A DNA stretch of 40,107 nt from JAHEJX01 sp041605955. Its GTDB lineage: Bacteria; Actinomycetota; Acidimicrobiia; Spongiisociales; UBA5794. The translations under genes and the position numbers were made by a program. Under the pieces are notes generated by a model, which made no database searches, was not told the origin of the DNA, and saw only the letters and a program-made list of their open reading frames with translations. The stretch's first letter is position 1; each line of letters starts with the position of its first letter. This document shows, piece by piece, positions 21,605-29,442 of the stretch. The stretch lies in NCBI GenBank assembly GCA_041605955.1, contig JBFIXI010000037.1, positions 1 through 40,107 on the forward strand, written 5' to 3'.

Positions 21605-23182
21605 TCATGCCGGTGAAGGTCCGGCCGCCGCGATGTCGTCACCTGCCTCGTCCGCATAGGCGGCGAAGTTCTCGACGAACAGGCCGGCGAGCTCCCGAGC
21701 CTTGGCGTGATAGGCCTTTGCATCGGCCCAGGTGGTGCGCGGGGTCAGCAACTCGGCGGGGATTCCGGGGCATGACTCCGGGACGGCGAGGCCGAACACG
21801 GGATCGGTGGCGTAGGGCACCTCGTCGAGCGCTCCCGAGATGGCGGCGCGGATCACGGCACGGGAGTGGGCGATCTTGAAACGCTCCCCGACGCCGTACG
21901 GACCTCCGGTCCACCCGGTGTTGACGAGCCACACCTTCACGTCGTGCTCTGCGATCTTCTTTCCGAGCAGGTCGGCGTAGACCGTGGGGTGCAGGGGCAT
22001 GAAGGGTGCACCGAAGCAGGCCGAGAACGTCGCCCTCGGCTCCTTGACGCCGCGTTCGGTGCCGGCCACCTTTGCCGTGTAGCCGGAGATGAAGTGGTAC
22101 TTCGCCTGCTCTGGGGTGAGCCGGGAGATGGGCGGCAGCACCCCGAAGGCGTCGGCGGTGAGCATGAATACGTTACGGGGGTGACCCGCCATCGATCCCT
22201 GGACGATGTTGTCCAGATGTGTGATGGGGTAGGCACCCCGCGTGTTCTCGGTCTCGGCGCGCTGCAAGTCGAGGCGGCGAGTGGCGGCATCGATCGTCAC
22301 GTTCTCGAGGATGGTGCCGAAGCGGCGTGTGGTCTGATAGATCTCGGGCTCGGCCTCGTCGGACAACCGGATCATCTTGGCGTAACAACCGCCCTCGAAG
22401 TTGAACACGCCGCGGTCGCTCCAGCCGAGCTCGTCGTCGCCGATCATGGCCCGATCGGTCTCCGTCGAAAGGGTCGTCTTTCCCGTGCCGGACAGCCCGA
22501 AGAACACCGCGGTGTCGTCGTCGGAACCGACGTTGGCGGAAGAGTGCAGGGTGAGCACGCCGCGCTGAGGCAGGAGGTAGTTCATGATCGAGAAGACCGA
22601 CTTCTTGATCTCACCGGCGTAGCTGGTCCCACCGATCACGACCATCTGCTTGTCGAAGCTCACCAGGATGAACGCCTCGGACCGGGTGTGCTCCGTCTCC
22701 GGGTCTGCCTGGAAGCCCGGACAATGGATGACGGTCCAGTCCGGCCTGAAGTCGGCGAGTACGGCGGGGTCGAACTCACGTAGGAACATCGTTCGTGCGA
22801 AGAGGCTGTGCCAGGCGTGCTCGGAGATCACTCGGACCTTGATGCGGTATTCGGGGTCGGCGCCGGCGTAGCAGTCTTGAACGAACACGTCCTTGTTCTG
22901 CAGGTACGACCGGAGGCCATAGTGCACCTTGTCGAAACGGTCCGATTCGAACGGCCTGTTGACCGGACCCCACCAGATCCGATCCTCGCTCTCCGGCTCC
23001 CGCACGATGAACTTGTCGCTGGCGGAGCGACCCGTGTACTTGCCGGTGCTGACGACAAAGGGTCCCAGGTGGCCGATGCGGCCCTCGCCTCGTTTGATCG
23101 CCTCCTCGTAGAGCGCAGGAGTCGACAGGTTGTGATAGATCGTCCCGACATTCGCCAGATCAACATGAGAGAGGTCAACCAT
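21605..23182 (-). CDS. pckA: Phosphoenolpyruvate carboxykinase (ATP)
   Basis: 525 aa from ATG 23182, with AAGGAG upstream. It catalyses oxaloacetate + ATP to PEP + CO2 + ADP, the entry to gluconeogenesis. Signatures of the ATP-type enzyme are present: FFGLSGTGKTTLSTE (P-loop kinase-1a motif), MIGDDELGWSDRGVFNFEGG (metal and kinase-2 motif), GPVNRPF with surrounding active-site residues, YAGEIKKSVFSIMNYLLP and the C-terminal LVNTGWTGGPYGVGERF. Length is normal for the family. Many actinobacteria use the GTP enzyme, so the ATP type is a useful lineage marker. The 160 bp upstream holds no gene. Confidence 0.97.
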   Translation of the reverse strand: MVDLSHVDLANVGTIYHNLSTPALYEEAIKRGEGRIGHLGPFVVSTGKYTGRSASDKFIVREPESEDRIWWGPVNRPFESDRFDKVHYGLRSYLQNKDVFVQDCYAGADPEYRIKVRVISEHAWHSLFARTMFLREFDPAVLADFRPDWTVIHCPGFQADPETEHTRSEAFILVSFDKQMVVIGGTSYAGEIKKSVFSIMNYLLPQRGVLTLHSSANVGSDDDTAVFFGLSGTGKTTLSTETDRAMIGDDELGWSDRGVFNFEGGCYAKMIRLSDEAEPEIYQTTRRFGTILENVTIDAATRRLDLQRAETENTRGAYPITHLDNIVQGSMAGHPRNVFMLTADAFGVLPPISRLTPEQAKYHFISGYTAKVAGTERGVKEPRATFSACFGAPFMPLHPTVYADLLGKKIAEHDVKVWLVNTGWTGGPYGVGERFKIAHSRAVIRAAISGALDEVPYATDPVFGLAVPESCPGIPAELLTPRTTWADAKAYHAKARELAGLFVENFAAYADEAGDDIAAAGPSPA

Positions 23183-23344
23183 GACAGCTCCTTCTCGCAG
23201 GCTGCATTCCCACAGCTAAATGCGAGGACCCGACCGACTCCAGAGGGCGAATTACCCGCATCCTCCGCCTTCCGACCCGGCTCGGATCGCGGCGTTCAGC
23301 ACGGAGCACGGCGCACGGTCGGCGCGGGCTTCCACGTGCGAGCG

Positions 23345-23986
23345 CTATCTTCGGCGCACTCCGGTTGGAGTCGACAACGCCGCCGCTCCGGATGACTCCA
23401 AGGACCGGGTCATCGCTCGCCAGGTGGGGAGGCTCGCGTCGAGTGTGGTCTCGGTGGGGGCGACGACCGTGATGAGCAGCACCCGCTCATCCGGCAATAC
23501 GGCCTGGATCGCAAGCACGGAGCCACGTCGTTCCCGAGCGCGGACCTGTATGCCCTCGCCATCGAAGAGGGCAAGCCGCTGGTGACCGCGCACATCCTCC
23601 CAATCGAAGTACTCGGTGCTGAAGGCGACCAGGTCCTCCGGGCGGGGATCGGGCGTGTCGACCCCGACGCTCTGGATGAAGTCGACGGTCTCGACCTCGA
23701 AGAAGACGAGCGGTCCCTGGACGGCAGCGCCACCGAACCAGCGGTCGATGTCCGCAGGGTCTTCGGCGATGTTGGTGTAGGGCATGCGGCTCTCTGCGTG
23801 CCATCCCTCGGGGTAGCGAATCGTCTGACCCAATCCAGCCAGCTCGATCTGTCGGCCGAGCGGAAGTGCCGGCCCGGAGGCCTCGACCAAGTACTCGGGA
23901 TCCCCGATCGGCATCGGCGCTGGGCCGGAGCAGCCGGCGAGGACGAGGGCGCAGACAGCTGCGGCGATCTTCGTTCGCGGGCGCAC
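23345..23986 (-). CDS. Lipoprotein of unknown function
   Basis: 213 aa from GTG 23986, chosen because it gives a proper signal peptide (VRPRTKIAAAVCALVLAGCS) with lipobox LVLAGC; the frame is open to 24046. The mature protein is mostly beta, acidic, and contains IRYPEGWHAESRMPYTNIAE and a late block VRARERRGSVLAIQAVLPDE. The pattern, a PEGW motif followed by strands and a C-terminal helix, resembles the PsbP/LpqN-like fold of actinobacterial surface lipoproteins, but this is only a resemblance. It should be exported and anchored in the membrane. Transcription is in the direction of pckA, away from the FAD oxidase region. Confidence 0.7.
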   Translation of the reverse strand: MRPRTKIAAAVCALVLAGCSGPAPMPIGDPEYLVEASGPALPLGRQIELAGLGQTIRYPEGWHAESRMPYTNIAEDPADIDRWFGGAAVQGPLVFFEVETVDFIQSVGVDTPDPRPEDLVAFSTEYFDWEDVRGHQRLALFDGEGIQVRARERRGSVLAIQAVLPDERVLLITVVAPTETTLDASLPTWRAMTRSLESSGAAALSTPTGVRRR

Positions 23987-24147
23987 CCCATCGACGAGCC
24001 CGCCGAATCCGGGGTGGTGGTCGTCCACGCCCCAACCATACGTCACACCCCGCTCGACTCACGAGTGGGGGAGACGCTCCCGGCGATGTGTGATCCCGGT
24101 TTTCGTCGACAGGCGGTAACGCTACGCACCCGGCGGGGAGTGTGGAG

Positions 24148-25575
24148 TCACCTGGCCGGCGAGATGTTGCGATTGACCCTGAAGAAGTTGTCGGGATCGT
24201 ATTCGGCCTTGATCGACTGCAGACGGTCGTAGTTGCCCCGATATGCCGCTTCGAGGCGCGTCGCGTCGTCTTCTTCGAGCTGGAAGTTGATGTAGTTCCC
24301 CCCGGTCGAGTAGGGACGGATGGTTTCCCAGGACTCTCTCACCCACTGGATGTGGGGATCGGCGGGCACATTGGGCGGCCAGGTTCCGGAAAAGCCCGTG
24401 ATGAAGTGGGCGTCCCGGTTGCCGACGGCGGCATCATCGTCGGGGCGCTCGTTCAGTGCCCCTCCGAGGTGAAAGAGGACCGATTGAGACAAGGGGGACG
24501 TGACGTTCAAGGCCCCGTGACGGAACGTCTCGAGGAAGTCGTCGGACAGACCCGGGATGAACTCGGTCTTCCAGTACCGGTGGGGCCCATTGGGCTCCGT
24601 GGCGTTGAGCATCGATTGAAGAGCCACATACGGCATGGTCTGGAGGGTGTTGGCGACAGGGTCGCCGAGCTGATGGATCGATGCCAGCGCCGTGGCTGGA
24701 TCATCTCCGGTGTAGCACACGATCATGGCCACGACCGGTCTTCCGTGCCACTCCTCGGGTACGAATGGTGCAGGCGGTGCCAGGCGCACCAGGGCGCCGA
24801 CCGTCAACTCCGGGGGAGCGGAGGCGGTGATCTCCTGATAGGCGGCGAGGACCTCCTCCGCTCGCTCGGCACTCCAGGCCACCAGGCCACCGGTGACCAT
24901 CGGGCCCACCTCGTGGAGGCGGAACGTGAACCGGGTCACCACACCGAAGTTGCCGCTGCCACCGCGGATGGCCCAGAAGAGGTCGTCGTGCTCACTCGGG
25001 TTGGCGGTGCGGATGGCACCGTCGGCCGTGACGATCTCCACACCTTCGAGGTTGTCGACGGTCCACCCGAAGCGACGGGTCAGGTACCCCCATCCGCCAC
25101 CGAGGGTGAGACCGGCGACCCCGGTTTCGGAGACGATGCCGAGGACGGTGGCGAGGCCGAGCTGCTGGGTTGCCTCGTCGACATCTCCCAACGTGCAACC
25201 CGGGCCGACATCAACCGTCCGAGCATCCGCGTCGACGGCCACCGAGCGCATGCGCGACATGTCGATCGTGACGCCACCAGGAGCGATGGAGGTGCCGGCG
25301 ATGTTGTGGCCGCCTCCTCGCACACTCAACAACAGTCCACGTTCCCGGGCGAAGTCGACGATGGTGGCGACATCTGCCGATGATGTTGGCTGGACGACCA
25401 GAGCGGGAGTCTTTGCAACCATGCCATTCCAGGTGAGCGTCGCCTCGTCCCAGCCCGGGTCTTTGGGGAGGAGAACCCTTCCTGCGACGCGTCGCTCCAG
25501 GTCTGCGAGCTGGTTGTCGTCGACGGCTGCGGTGCCCTCGCCGACCGTGCTGATCTCAATGCTTGACACGGACAT
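24148..25575 (-). CDS. FAD-linked oxidoreductase, berberine-bridge-enzyme (BBE)/PCMH type
   Basis: 475 aa from ATG 25575, with GGAGGAG upstream; the frame extends to 25665 across the operators. The PCMH FAD-binding domain is clear: PTSSADVATIVDFARERGLL, then SVRGGGHNIAGTS, whose histidine should carry the covalent 8-alpha FAD link. GLTLGGGWGYLTRRFGWTVD follows, where bicovalent enzymes have a cysteine that is missing here. The C-terminal BBE motif is NYDRLQSIKAEYDPDNFFRV. Such enzymes oxidise alcohols, sugars or secondary metabolites with oxygen. Substrate unknown. It is divergent from a PadR gene, with two tandem operators in between, so it is probably the repressed target. Confidence 0.9.
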   Translation of the reverse strand: MSVSSIEISTVGEGTAAVDDNQLADLERRVAGRVLLPKDPGWDEATLTWNGMVAKTPALVVQPTSSADVATIVDFARERGLLLSVRGGGHNIAGTSIAPGGVTIDMSRMRSVAVDADARTVDVGPGCTLGDVDEATQQLGLATVLGIVSETGVAGLTLGGGWGYLTRRFGWTVDNLEGVEIVTADGAIRTANPSEHDDLFWAIRGGSGNFGVVTRFTFRLHEVGPMVTGGLVAWSAERAEEVLAAYQEITASAPPELTVGALVRLAPPAPFVPEEWHGRPVVAMIVCYTGDDPATALASIHQLGDPVANTLQTMPYVALQSMLNATEPNGPHRYWKTEFIPGLSDDFLETFRHGALNVTSPLSQSVLFHLGGALNERPDDDAAVGNRDAHFITGFSGTWPPNVPADPHIQWVRESWETIRPYSTGGNYINFQLEEDDATRLEAAYRGNYDRLQSIKAEYDPDNFFRVNRNISPAR

Positions 25576-25618
25576 CGAGGTCTCCTCCGGCTGATCGACT
25601 GCTGAACACGGATAAGCT

Positions 25619-25660
25619 ATACTCCAAACAGGAGTATTTATATACTCCGATTTGGAGTAT
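25619..25660. promoter_or_regulatory. Two tandem perfect operators between PadR and FAD oxidase genes
   Basis: ATACTCC-AAACA-GGAGTAT (25619-25637) and ATACTCC-GATTT-GGAGTAT (25642-25660) are identical in their arms and separated by 4 bases, centre to centre 23 bp. The block is strikingly AT-rich against its surroundings and must hold both divergent promoters. The ATG at 25659 overlaps the second operator. Confidence 0.85.
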
Positions 25661-25673
25661 GTCAAGGGTGGCG

Positions 25674-26354
25674 ATGAGTGAGCAGCTGACCACGACGTCG
25701 TATGCGGTGCTGGCCCAGGTGGCAGTGCGACCGTGGTCGACCTATGAACTCGCCCAGCAGCGGGTCAGGTACTTCCGCTACGTCTGGCCCCGAGCGGAGA
25801 GCGCCATCTACCGCGAGGTGAAGCGGCTCTCGTCGATGGGTCTCGTCGAGGGGCGGAAGGAGTACACCGGCAAACGGGCGCGCACCATCTACTCGATCAC
25901 CGAGGACGGGAAGCAGGAGCTGCGCGAGTGGCTGGGCACTCCGATCTCCCCGTTCGCCATGGACTTCGAGGCCATGATCCGCCTGTTCGTGGCACCCCTC
26001 GGCACCAAGGAGCAGATCACCTCCACGCTGAAGCAGGTTCGGGCGGACGCCCAGGAGATGCTGAGGTTCGGGGGCGAGGTGAAACAAGAGTTCATCGACG
26101 GGATCGCCGCCACCCAGGACCAGGTGTACATCCGGGCGCTCGCGGTCGACTTCTTCATCAGCCTCCTGCACACCGTCGACGAATGGGCGGAGCGAACCCT
26201 GCGGGAGATCGAATCCTGGGACGACCTGACACCCGAGGACAAGTACGAACGAGGCCTCGAAATCATCCATCGCCTTCCGGTCGAGACCCCGGGCGAGGCA
26301 TTGGACGAGGTCGCTGTACCCCCACGGAGTCAGACGCGGTCGCGCCCGCCGTGA
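25674..26354 (+). CDS. PadR-family transcriptional regulator
   Basis: 226 aa from ATG 25674 (MSEQLTTTSYAVLAQVAVRP), with AAGGG upstream; ATG 25659 is an alternative overlapping the operator. The N-terminal winged helix has the PadR pattern: YELAQQRVRYFRYVWPRAES, AIYREVKRLSSMGLVEGRKE and GKRARTIYSITEDGKQELRE. The C-terminal part is a long helical dimerisation region of the PadR subfamily with a Vir-like extension. These are mostly repressors released by phenolic or drug-like ligands. Its operators are probably the two inverted repeats before it, giving autoregulation and control of the FAD oxidase. Confidence 0.9.
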   Translation: MSEQLTTTSYAVLAQVAVRPWSTYELAQQRVRYFRYVWPRAESAIYREVKRLSSMGLVEGRKEYTGKRARTIYSITEDGKQELREWLGTPISPFAMDFEAMIRLFVAPLGTKEQITSTLKQVRADAQEMLRFGGEVKQEFIDGIAATQDQVYIRALAVDFFISLLHTVDEWAERTLREIESWDDLTPEDKYERGLEIIHRLPVETPGEALDEVAVPPRSQTRSRPP

Positions 26355-26366
26355 GCCACAAGACGC

Positions 26367-26711
26367 TCACCAGCTCCAACCCCAGAACGACGTGCCCAGG
26401 ATCACCAGTGCGATGGCGGCGGTGGTGACCGTCATCGCGACGACGAATCGCCGCCCATGCCGGGTCGGTGCGTAACGGGATTGGAACTCCGGGTCGCCGG
26501 CGAGCGCGCCGCGTCGCAGGATCTCGACCGCCCGGAAGCTCAGGAATCGGTCGGCGCGGCTCAATCCCTCCCAGTCGTCCTCTCGCTCGCTCCTCAGCCA
26601 GGCCAGCAGACGGCTGAAGGCAGAGGTGCGCCGCACGTCGAGGTAGAAGGCATAGACGGCCGCAACGACGCCGATCGACAGCACGATCATGATCTCGACG
26701 CTGGTATTCAT
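26367..26711 (-). CDS. Small protein with two membrane segments
   Basis: 114 aa from ATG 26711 (MNTSVEIMIVLSIGVVAAVY). One hydrophobic segment is at about residues 4-24 and another at 90-112 (FVVAMTVTTAAIALVILGTS). The middle is a soluble loop of charged helices (LRSEREDDWEGLSRADRFLS). No family is recognised. Its stop is 13 bp from the end of the convergent PadR gene. The start could instead be at 26765, but that only adds an unconserved-looking tail. Confidence 0.6.
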   Translation of the reverse strand: MNTSVEIMIVLSIGVVAAVYAFYLDVRRTSAFSRLLAWLRSEREDDWEGLSRADRFLSFRAVEILRRGALAGDPEFQSRYAPTRHGRRFVVAMTVTTAAIALVILGTSFWGWSW

Positions 26712-26832
26712 CCGTGGGCCTGCGAGAGTGAGAGGATCCTCGACCTCTTGACGATCCCGGTGCAACCTAACGCAGCGGACCTGTCTGCCGTCTCCGATCC
26801 GGACACGCCCAAGCAGCCTGCCTGGCCTGGCC

Positions 26833-29283
26833 TCAGAGCCCGCTCAAGATTGCCGTGACCGGGTCGACCAGTTCATCGACGAGCTGGCGGGCGCGTGCGT
26901 TGTCGTAAGGCGACGTGGTGTCGATCTCGATGGCCTCGAGCACACCATCGGCCTCGCTAAGGACGAGTTGTGCTTCGCCAACCCACCGGCTGGTGAACTT
27001 GAGCGCACCGACGCTCCCGACGAATGTGCGGCCATCGTCGAGCTCGACGAGCGTGACGTACCAGAGGACGTCGTCGGTGAGCCACATGGGTGGCACCAGC
27101 CGATTGACCCAGGTCGCGTCAGGTGGCCGGAGCGAGCAGCCGTTGCCCCAGCTCGCCAGATAGGAGTCGACACCTTCGAGCGAGTCGAAACGTGCCACCC
27201 AGGCCCACAGGTAGTGATTGCGATTCTCTCTCGGCACCAGCTGAACGGCTCGCTCTTCCACGAGCCCGGCGGAGTCGTAGTCCTCGCAGTTGGTCGACGT
27301 CGTGCTCGGCTCGACGGTGTAGTCGGCAAGTGCGAGACCTGCCGCCGAAGGCACGAGTCCGCCCAGGTCCCACTCGGGGACCGGCTGTGCCAGAGCCGTC
27401 GTGGGGACGTCTACGGGCTCGGGCTCGGGCGCGCGCGAGGGCTCGGGCTCGGGCGCAGGGGCGGTCGTCGCAACGGCAATGTCGGCCGGATCGGCAGCAC
27501 CGTCGTTGCCGGAGTTGACGATCGCGGCGATCGCTATGCCACCGGCGACGAGCACCGTGATCAGCACGGCCACCAGCAACCCTCTGCGTCGCTTCGGCGG
27601 CACTGCGGCCGCTCCATCACGCGGGGGAGTAGCCGGCCGCGGCGCGGCTTCACGGACCTCGGTGCGGGCAGGCTCGGCGTCCACCGGCGGCTTGGGGACG
27701 TCAGCTGCCTCGGCGCGCCACGAGTGTGGCTCCGGCTCGGGCGCGGCGGGCTTCTCGGGCGGGGCGGGCGGCTCGGCCGGAAGCGGCTCCGGCGCCGCTT
27801 CGACACCGCCGGTCTCCGCGGCTACGGCTTCCTGCGTGACCTCTGCGCCGGCGACGCCGGAGGCCTGATCGGCAGGCGCCGGGGGCTCTGCCGCTCCCAC
27901 TGGCTTCCCCGTCATCTCCGCCGCGAACGCCTCGAGCTCGTCGCTCATTCGCCGGGTCACGTCGTCGCGATCATGGAGGTCGTTGGCGAGCTCGACGACC
28001 TCGTGCCTCGGGTAGCCCTCTTTCGCATAGGCGCGCAGTTGATCGAGGAGCTGTTCCTGGTCGCTCGGAGTGAGGACTTCGCCGGACTGGATCTGCGACC
28101 TGATGTCGAACATGTAGGTTGCCGGGACCTCCGGGCTCACCGGAAGTGGATCGGGGAGTGGGTGTCGGGGCGGTGTGTCGGCGAGCGCCCGGTAGAGATC
28201 GCCGAACGACTTCTTCGAGGGATCGTCGTAGCGCAGCACTGGAGCGTCGGCGAACTGAGGGGTCAGCAAGGCTGCCGCCGGCTCGCTACCGACCACCACA
28301 CCGATGAGCGGCTTTCCCACTGCCACCGCATACGCGAGTTCGCTGTGACACGCTCGTGAGCTGACGGACGCCCGGCTTGCTGCGAAGACGACGACGTCAC
28401 TGTCCCTGATCCGACGGAGCACCTCGTCCCACCACTTGCGACCGCCGGGGAGTTTCTGGTCCAGCCACAAGTCCCATCCGACGCCCTCGATGTCCGCTGC
28501 GAGTTCGCTGACGATCTCATGGTCCAACCGGCTGTAACTGAGGAACACCGTGCGGCTGCCTGTGCGGATGCTGCGATCGTCAGTGGCTCGATCGGGCAGG
28601 TCGCGGAGGTCGAGCCGGTAGATCGCGTTTGAGGCACTCGAGGGCTCGCGAAGCGCCTTGCGCAGGGCTTCGATCTTCACGGCGACCTTGGCGGTCGTGT
28701 CCTCTCGGTCGGAGAACTGCTGCAAGAGGGTCAGCACCTTGGTGACTTGAAGTCCCCCGGCAGCAGTGGCGTTGAGCTGATCGATGAGCTCCATCTGGAG
28801 TTGTGGGGGCAAGTAATCCCCCGAGGCGAGTTGGCTCTCGATGTCATGGCCGTAGCTGGTGGGTTTGTACGCTCCCACGTCCACGACGGGTGCTGTCTCC
28901 GAGACCTCGGTCGCCCGCAGCGCCCGGACGACATTGGCCATCGCTGTCCGGTCGGCCGATCGATAGTCCACCCGTTGGACCTCGGCGATGGTTGGGGGGA
29001 GGAAGGCGTCCGAGACCCCATCCTCGACGAGGACCGGGAGGATCGGCTTGCCATAGGCACCCGCCAGCGCAAGCTCTGCCGCCGAGATCTGGCTGTCCAT
29101 TGTTGTGGAGCTGAGCGCCACGATGAACAGATCGCAGCGTTCGACGTTGCGCGCCACGCGATCCCACCACCGGTCGCCGCCCGGCAGACCGCGATCGAGC
29201 CACACGTCGTGTCCGAGGCTCTGAAGGTCTTCGACGAGGGTTGCGACGAGGGGAACGTCCGACCGGCCGTGGCTGACGTACAC
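26833..29283 (-). CDS. Membrane-anchored protein with two TIR domains
   Basis: 816 aa from GTG 29283; an in-frame CTG at 29295 with GGAGG 5 bases upstream is also possible and would restore a fuller first beta-strand. Two TIR domains (about 1-120 and 243-370) share W-W-D...CD/SDxxxV and the putative catalytic glutamates E70 (SAAELALAGAYGKP) and E315 (HSELAYAVAVGKP), as in NAD-cleaving TIRs. Each is followed by the same helical unit (145-212 and 391-458: DI-SQ..SG..L.P..Q..L-DQL). Then comes a Pro/Ala/Glu-rich linker (460-563), one membrane helix (567-590) after basic PPKRRRG, and an extracellular domain (591-816) with C666 and C716. TIRs inside and a sensor outside suggest a receptor; the output is unknown. 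Confidence 0.85.
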   Translation of the reverse strand: MYVSHGRSDVPLVATLVEDLQSLGHDVWLDRGLPGGDRWWDRVARNVERCDLFIVALSSTTMDSQISAAELALAGAYGKPILPVLVEDGVSDAFLPPTIAEVQRVDYRSADRTAMANVVRALRATEVSETAPVVDVGAYKPTSYGHDIESQLASGDYLPPQLQMELIDQLNATAAGGLQVTKVLTLLQQFSDREDTTAKVAVKIEALRKALREPSSASNAIYRLDLRDLPDRATDDRSIRTGSRTVFLSYSRLDHEIVSELAADIEGVGWDLWLDQKLPGGRKWWDEVLRRIRDSDVVVFAASRASVSSRACHSELAYAVAVGKPLIGVVVGSEPAAALLTPQFADAPVLRYDDPSKKSFGDLYRALADTPPRHPLPDPLPVSPEVPATYMFDIRSQIQSGEVLTPSDQEQLLDQLRAYAKEGYPRHEVVELANDLHDRDDVTRRMSDELEAFAAEMTGKPVGAAEPPAPADQASGVAGAEVTQEAVAAETGGVEAAPEPLPAEPPAPPEKPAAPEPEPHSWRAEAADVPKPPVDAEPARTEVREAAPRPATPPRDGAAAVPPKRRRGLLVAVLITVLVAGGIAIAAIVNSGNDGAADPADIAVATTAPAPEPEPSRAPEPEPVDVPTTALAQPVPEWDLGGLVPSAAGLALADYTVEPSTTSTNCEDYDSAGLVEERAVQLVPRENRNHYLWAWVARFDSLEGVDSYLASWGNGCSLRPPDATWVNRLVPPMWLTDDVLWYVTLVELDDGRTFVGSVGALKFTSRWVGEAQLVLSEADGVLEAIEIDTTSPYDNARARQLVDELVDPVTAILSGL

Positions 29284-29442
29284 GCGAAAACGCAGGGGGT
29301 CCTCCGGGTTCGACCCTTCCGAGCGTACTCACGCCGCCGGCGAGCGGGGGGTGTTCGCATTACACGCCGGCCGCGAACAGGAATCTGGCCTCTATCGGTC
29401 TCGCGGCCGCCGGCATAGGTTGAGGAGGAGAAGGACGGCAGC

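Noticed and set aside
24142..25383. Plus-strand open frame opposite the FAD oxidase gene (413 codons)
   Set aside because: Shadow of the FAD-binding gene; no recognisable motif.
26968..28359. Long plus-strand open frame opposite the TIR gene (463 codons)
   Set aside because: Arg/Gly-rich composition of a GC-rich shadow; the minus-strand frame has clear TIR motifs.
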